Shown piece after piece: positions 62,753 to 64,000 of a stretch of 64,000 bases of DNA. The notes beneath the pieces were generated by a model. It saw only the letters and a program-made list of their open reading frames with translations. It was not told where the DNA came from and made no database searches. Every line of letters begins with the position of its first letter. Position 1 is the first letter of the stretch. Both the position numbers and the translations under genes were made by a program. Origin of the DNA: Methyloceanibacter superfactus (GTDB taxonomy: Bacteria; Pseudomonadota; Alphaproteobacteria; Rhizobiales; Methyloligellaceae); the NCBI RefSeq assembly GCF_001723305.1, contig NZ_LPWF01000013.1:1-64000 (forward strand). Reading direction: 5' to 3'.

Positions 62753-63460
62753 TCAGGCGGTTTCTTCGAGCTTGTCGGAGAAGGCATAGCCCGCGCCGCG
62801 CACCGTGCGGACCGGATCGCGCTCATTGCCCCGCATCATGGCCTTGCGCAGACGGCCGATATGCACGTCCACGGTCCGCTCATCCACATAGACGTTGCGG
62901 CCCCACACGCCGTCGAGCAATTGGGCCCGGCTGAACACGCGGCCGGGGCTCTGCATGAGGAATTCCAGCAGCCGGAACTCGGTCGGGCCGAGATGCACCT
63001 GGCGGCCGTTGCGGGTCACGCGGTGGGAGTCCCGGTCGAGCTCGATATCGCCGACGGTCAGCACCGAGGCGATGCGCTCTGGATTGGTGCGGCGGAGGAT
63101 GGCCCGGACCCGAGCCATGAGCTCAGGGAGCGAGAACGGCTTGACCACATAGTCGTCGGCGCCAGTGGTCAGACCCCGGATCCGGTCGTTCTCCTCGCTG
63201 CGCGCCGTCAGCAAGATGATCGGGATAGTCCGCGAGTCCTTGCCCGTGCGCAAGCGCCGGCAAAGCTCGAGCCCCGAAAGGCCGGGCAGCATCCAATCGA
63301 GCACGATCAGGTCGGGCGAACTCTCGGCTATGGCTACCTCCGCCTCGTCGCCCCGGTGGACGACGTCGACGGAATAGCCCTCGGCCTCGAGGTTGTAGCG
63401 CAGAAGAAGGGCGAGAGGCTCTTCATCCTCGACAACCAGAACCTTGGCTCCAGCGCTCAT
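62753..63460 (-). CDS. phoB: Phosphate regulon response regulator PhoB
   Basis: An OmpR-type response regulator activating phosphate-starvation genes. The receiver has acidic pocket EDEEP, phosphoacceptor Asp in LDWMLPG and the Lys of VVKPFSL; the DNA-binding winged helix follows (GPTEFRLLEFLMQSPGRVFS, RTVDVHIGRLRKAM). ATG 63460 (MSAGAKVLVVEDEEP) is preferred; 63478 would add six residues. 235 residues. It lies 21 bases after the phoU stop, so phoU - phoB are probably co-transcribed, as in many rhizobia. Confidence 0.95.
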   Translation of the reverse strand: MSAGAKVLVVEDEEPLALLLRYNLEAEGYSVDVVHRGDEAEVAIAESSPDLIVLDWMLPGLSGLELCRRLRTGKDSRTIPIILLTARSEENDRIRGLTTGADDYVVKPFSLPELMARVRAILRRTNPERIASVLTVGDIELDRDSHRVTRNGRQVHLGPTEFRLLEFLMQSPGRVFSRAQLLDGVWGRNVYVDERTVDVHIGRLRKAMMRGNERDPVRTVRGAGYAFSDKLEETA

Positions 63461-63481
63461 CGCGTTCGTCTGCAACATGTA

Positions 63482-64000
63482 TTAGACCGCAGTCCGCTTC
63501 ATGGAGACCGGCGTCGAGGCGGTGGTATCGCCCTTGGGACGCTGATCGGTGATCGCCCGGCCATGCACCAGATAATAGACCGTCTCGGCAATGTTGGTGG
63601 CATGGTCGCCGACGCGCTCGATATTCTTGGCGCCGAACAACAGATGGGTGCAGAGCCCGATATTGCGCGGATCCTCCATCATATAAGTCAGGAGCTCGCG
63701 GAACAGCGAGTTGTACATCGCGTCGATCTCTTCATCCTTGTACCAGACGGCCAGCGCCCGGTCGGCGTCGCGCTCGATGAAGGCGTCGAGCACCTCTTTC
63801 AGCTGACCAAGGGCAAGCTCGCCCATATGCTTGAGGCCAAGCATGAGCTGCTTGGGCTGCTGCTCACTGACGACGGCAACGGCGCGCTTGGCGATGTTCT
63901 TGCCGAGGTCGCCAATGCGCTCGAGATCGGTGGAGATGCGTAGCGCCGCCATGATCTGACGCAGATCGTAGGCCATGGGCTGCCGCCGGGCGATCATCAC
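63482..64000 (-). CDS. phoU: Phosphate transport regulator PhoU, 5' end outside window
   Basis: The C-terminal part (about 172 residues) of PhoU, a helical regulator of the Pst phosphate transporter and PhoR. Both metal-binding helix motifs remain visible: ISTDLERIGDLGKNIAKR and LFGAKNIERVGDHATNIAET (E-x-x-x-D-x-x-x-N type). The apparent GTG at 64000 is an edge effect; the gene continues to the right. Next to phoB. Confidence 0.95.
   Translation of the reverse strand: MMIARRQPMAYDLRQIMAALRISTDLERIGDLGKNIAKRAVAVVSEQQPKQLMLGLKHMGELALGQLKEVLDAFIERDADRALAVWYKDEEIDAMYNSLFRELLTYMMEDPRNIGLCTHLLFGAKNIERVGDHATNIAETVYYLVHGRAITDQRPKGDTTASTPVSMKRTAV

Overview
The window is a chromosomal segment of a GC-rich alphaproteobacterium, most likely of the order Hyphomicrobiales (rhizobial/methylotroph side). 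The signs are gcrA, the hisD / UPF0262 / small phosphatase cluster, a class I lysyl-tRNA synthetase, a PodJ-like SEL1 protein, DUF2948, DUF2849 and DUF6460 family genes, and a SAM-II riboswitch in front of metZ. I see no transposase, integrase, phage module or CRISPR array. The content is mostly core metabolism with small accessory patches.

Layout. 1-7965 (mostly minus strand): an AsmA-type envelope protein cut by the left edge, a DUF3303 gene, then murA - DUF2948 - hisD - UPF0262 - low-molecular-weight phosphatase. 8164-8629: tRNA-Thr(GGT) and a small gene. 8636-16716 (minus): a compact sulfate-assimilation cluster read as ferredoxin - cysG - DUF2849 - cysI - DUF934 - cysH - cysD - cysN - TauE/SafE exporter, mostly with overlapping or touching genes. 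17217-20056: a large autotransporter, followed by a 3 x 38 bp tandem repeat. 20305-29544: mscL, a DUF4212/sodium symporter pair, proline iminopeptidase, YjbQ, a PodJ-like polarity factor, and a second TauE/SafE gene with a TIGR02186 membrane protein. 29561-36967: pdeM - lhr DNA-damage pair, DUF6460, the DUF952 - pyrD - arsC operon, an S24 repressor-like regulator and a catalytically dead nuclease-like protein. 37010-47391: small secreted proteins including two EF-hand paralogues, lysS, TerB-like, a LysR/NAD(P)-reductase divergent pair, HdeD, a fatty-acid hydroxylase and an orphan amino-acid binding protein. 47572-55174: a membrane glycosyltransferase, tRNA-Gly(CCC), a radical SAM / Tat-exported HAD pair, an AgcS symporter and dCTP deaminase. 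55287-62680: DJ-1 family protein, SAM-II riboswitch - metZ - argE, hslO, argF, argD, gcrA. 62753-64000: phoB and the 3' part of phoU.

How the genes work together. The cys cluster supplies sulfide from sulfate by the APS-reductase route: CysDN makes APS, CysH reduces APS directly, and CysI, siroheme from CysG and the ferredoxin reduce sulfite. metZ uses sulfide to make homocysteine under SAM-II control. argE, argF and argD lie together around the redox chaperone Hsp33.

A warning for anyone using this sequence. Eleven genes, including the essential murA and the pyrD, argE and argF biosynthetic genes, are interrupted by single-base frame changes: 16 apparent losses and one apparent gain. They mostly sit in short G/C runs or GCGC contexts, and in each case restoring one base gives a full-length family member. 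This looks like consensus error in the assembly rather than mass pseudogenisation. I have annotated these genes as single CDSs and marked each break. No wholly new system is evident; the best leads are the radical SAM/HAD pair, the APS-kinase remnant on CysN, the dead nuclease, the SAM-II element with its own terminator, and a possible argD leader attenuator.
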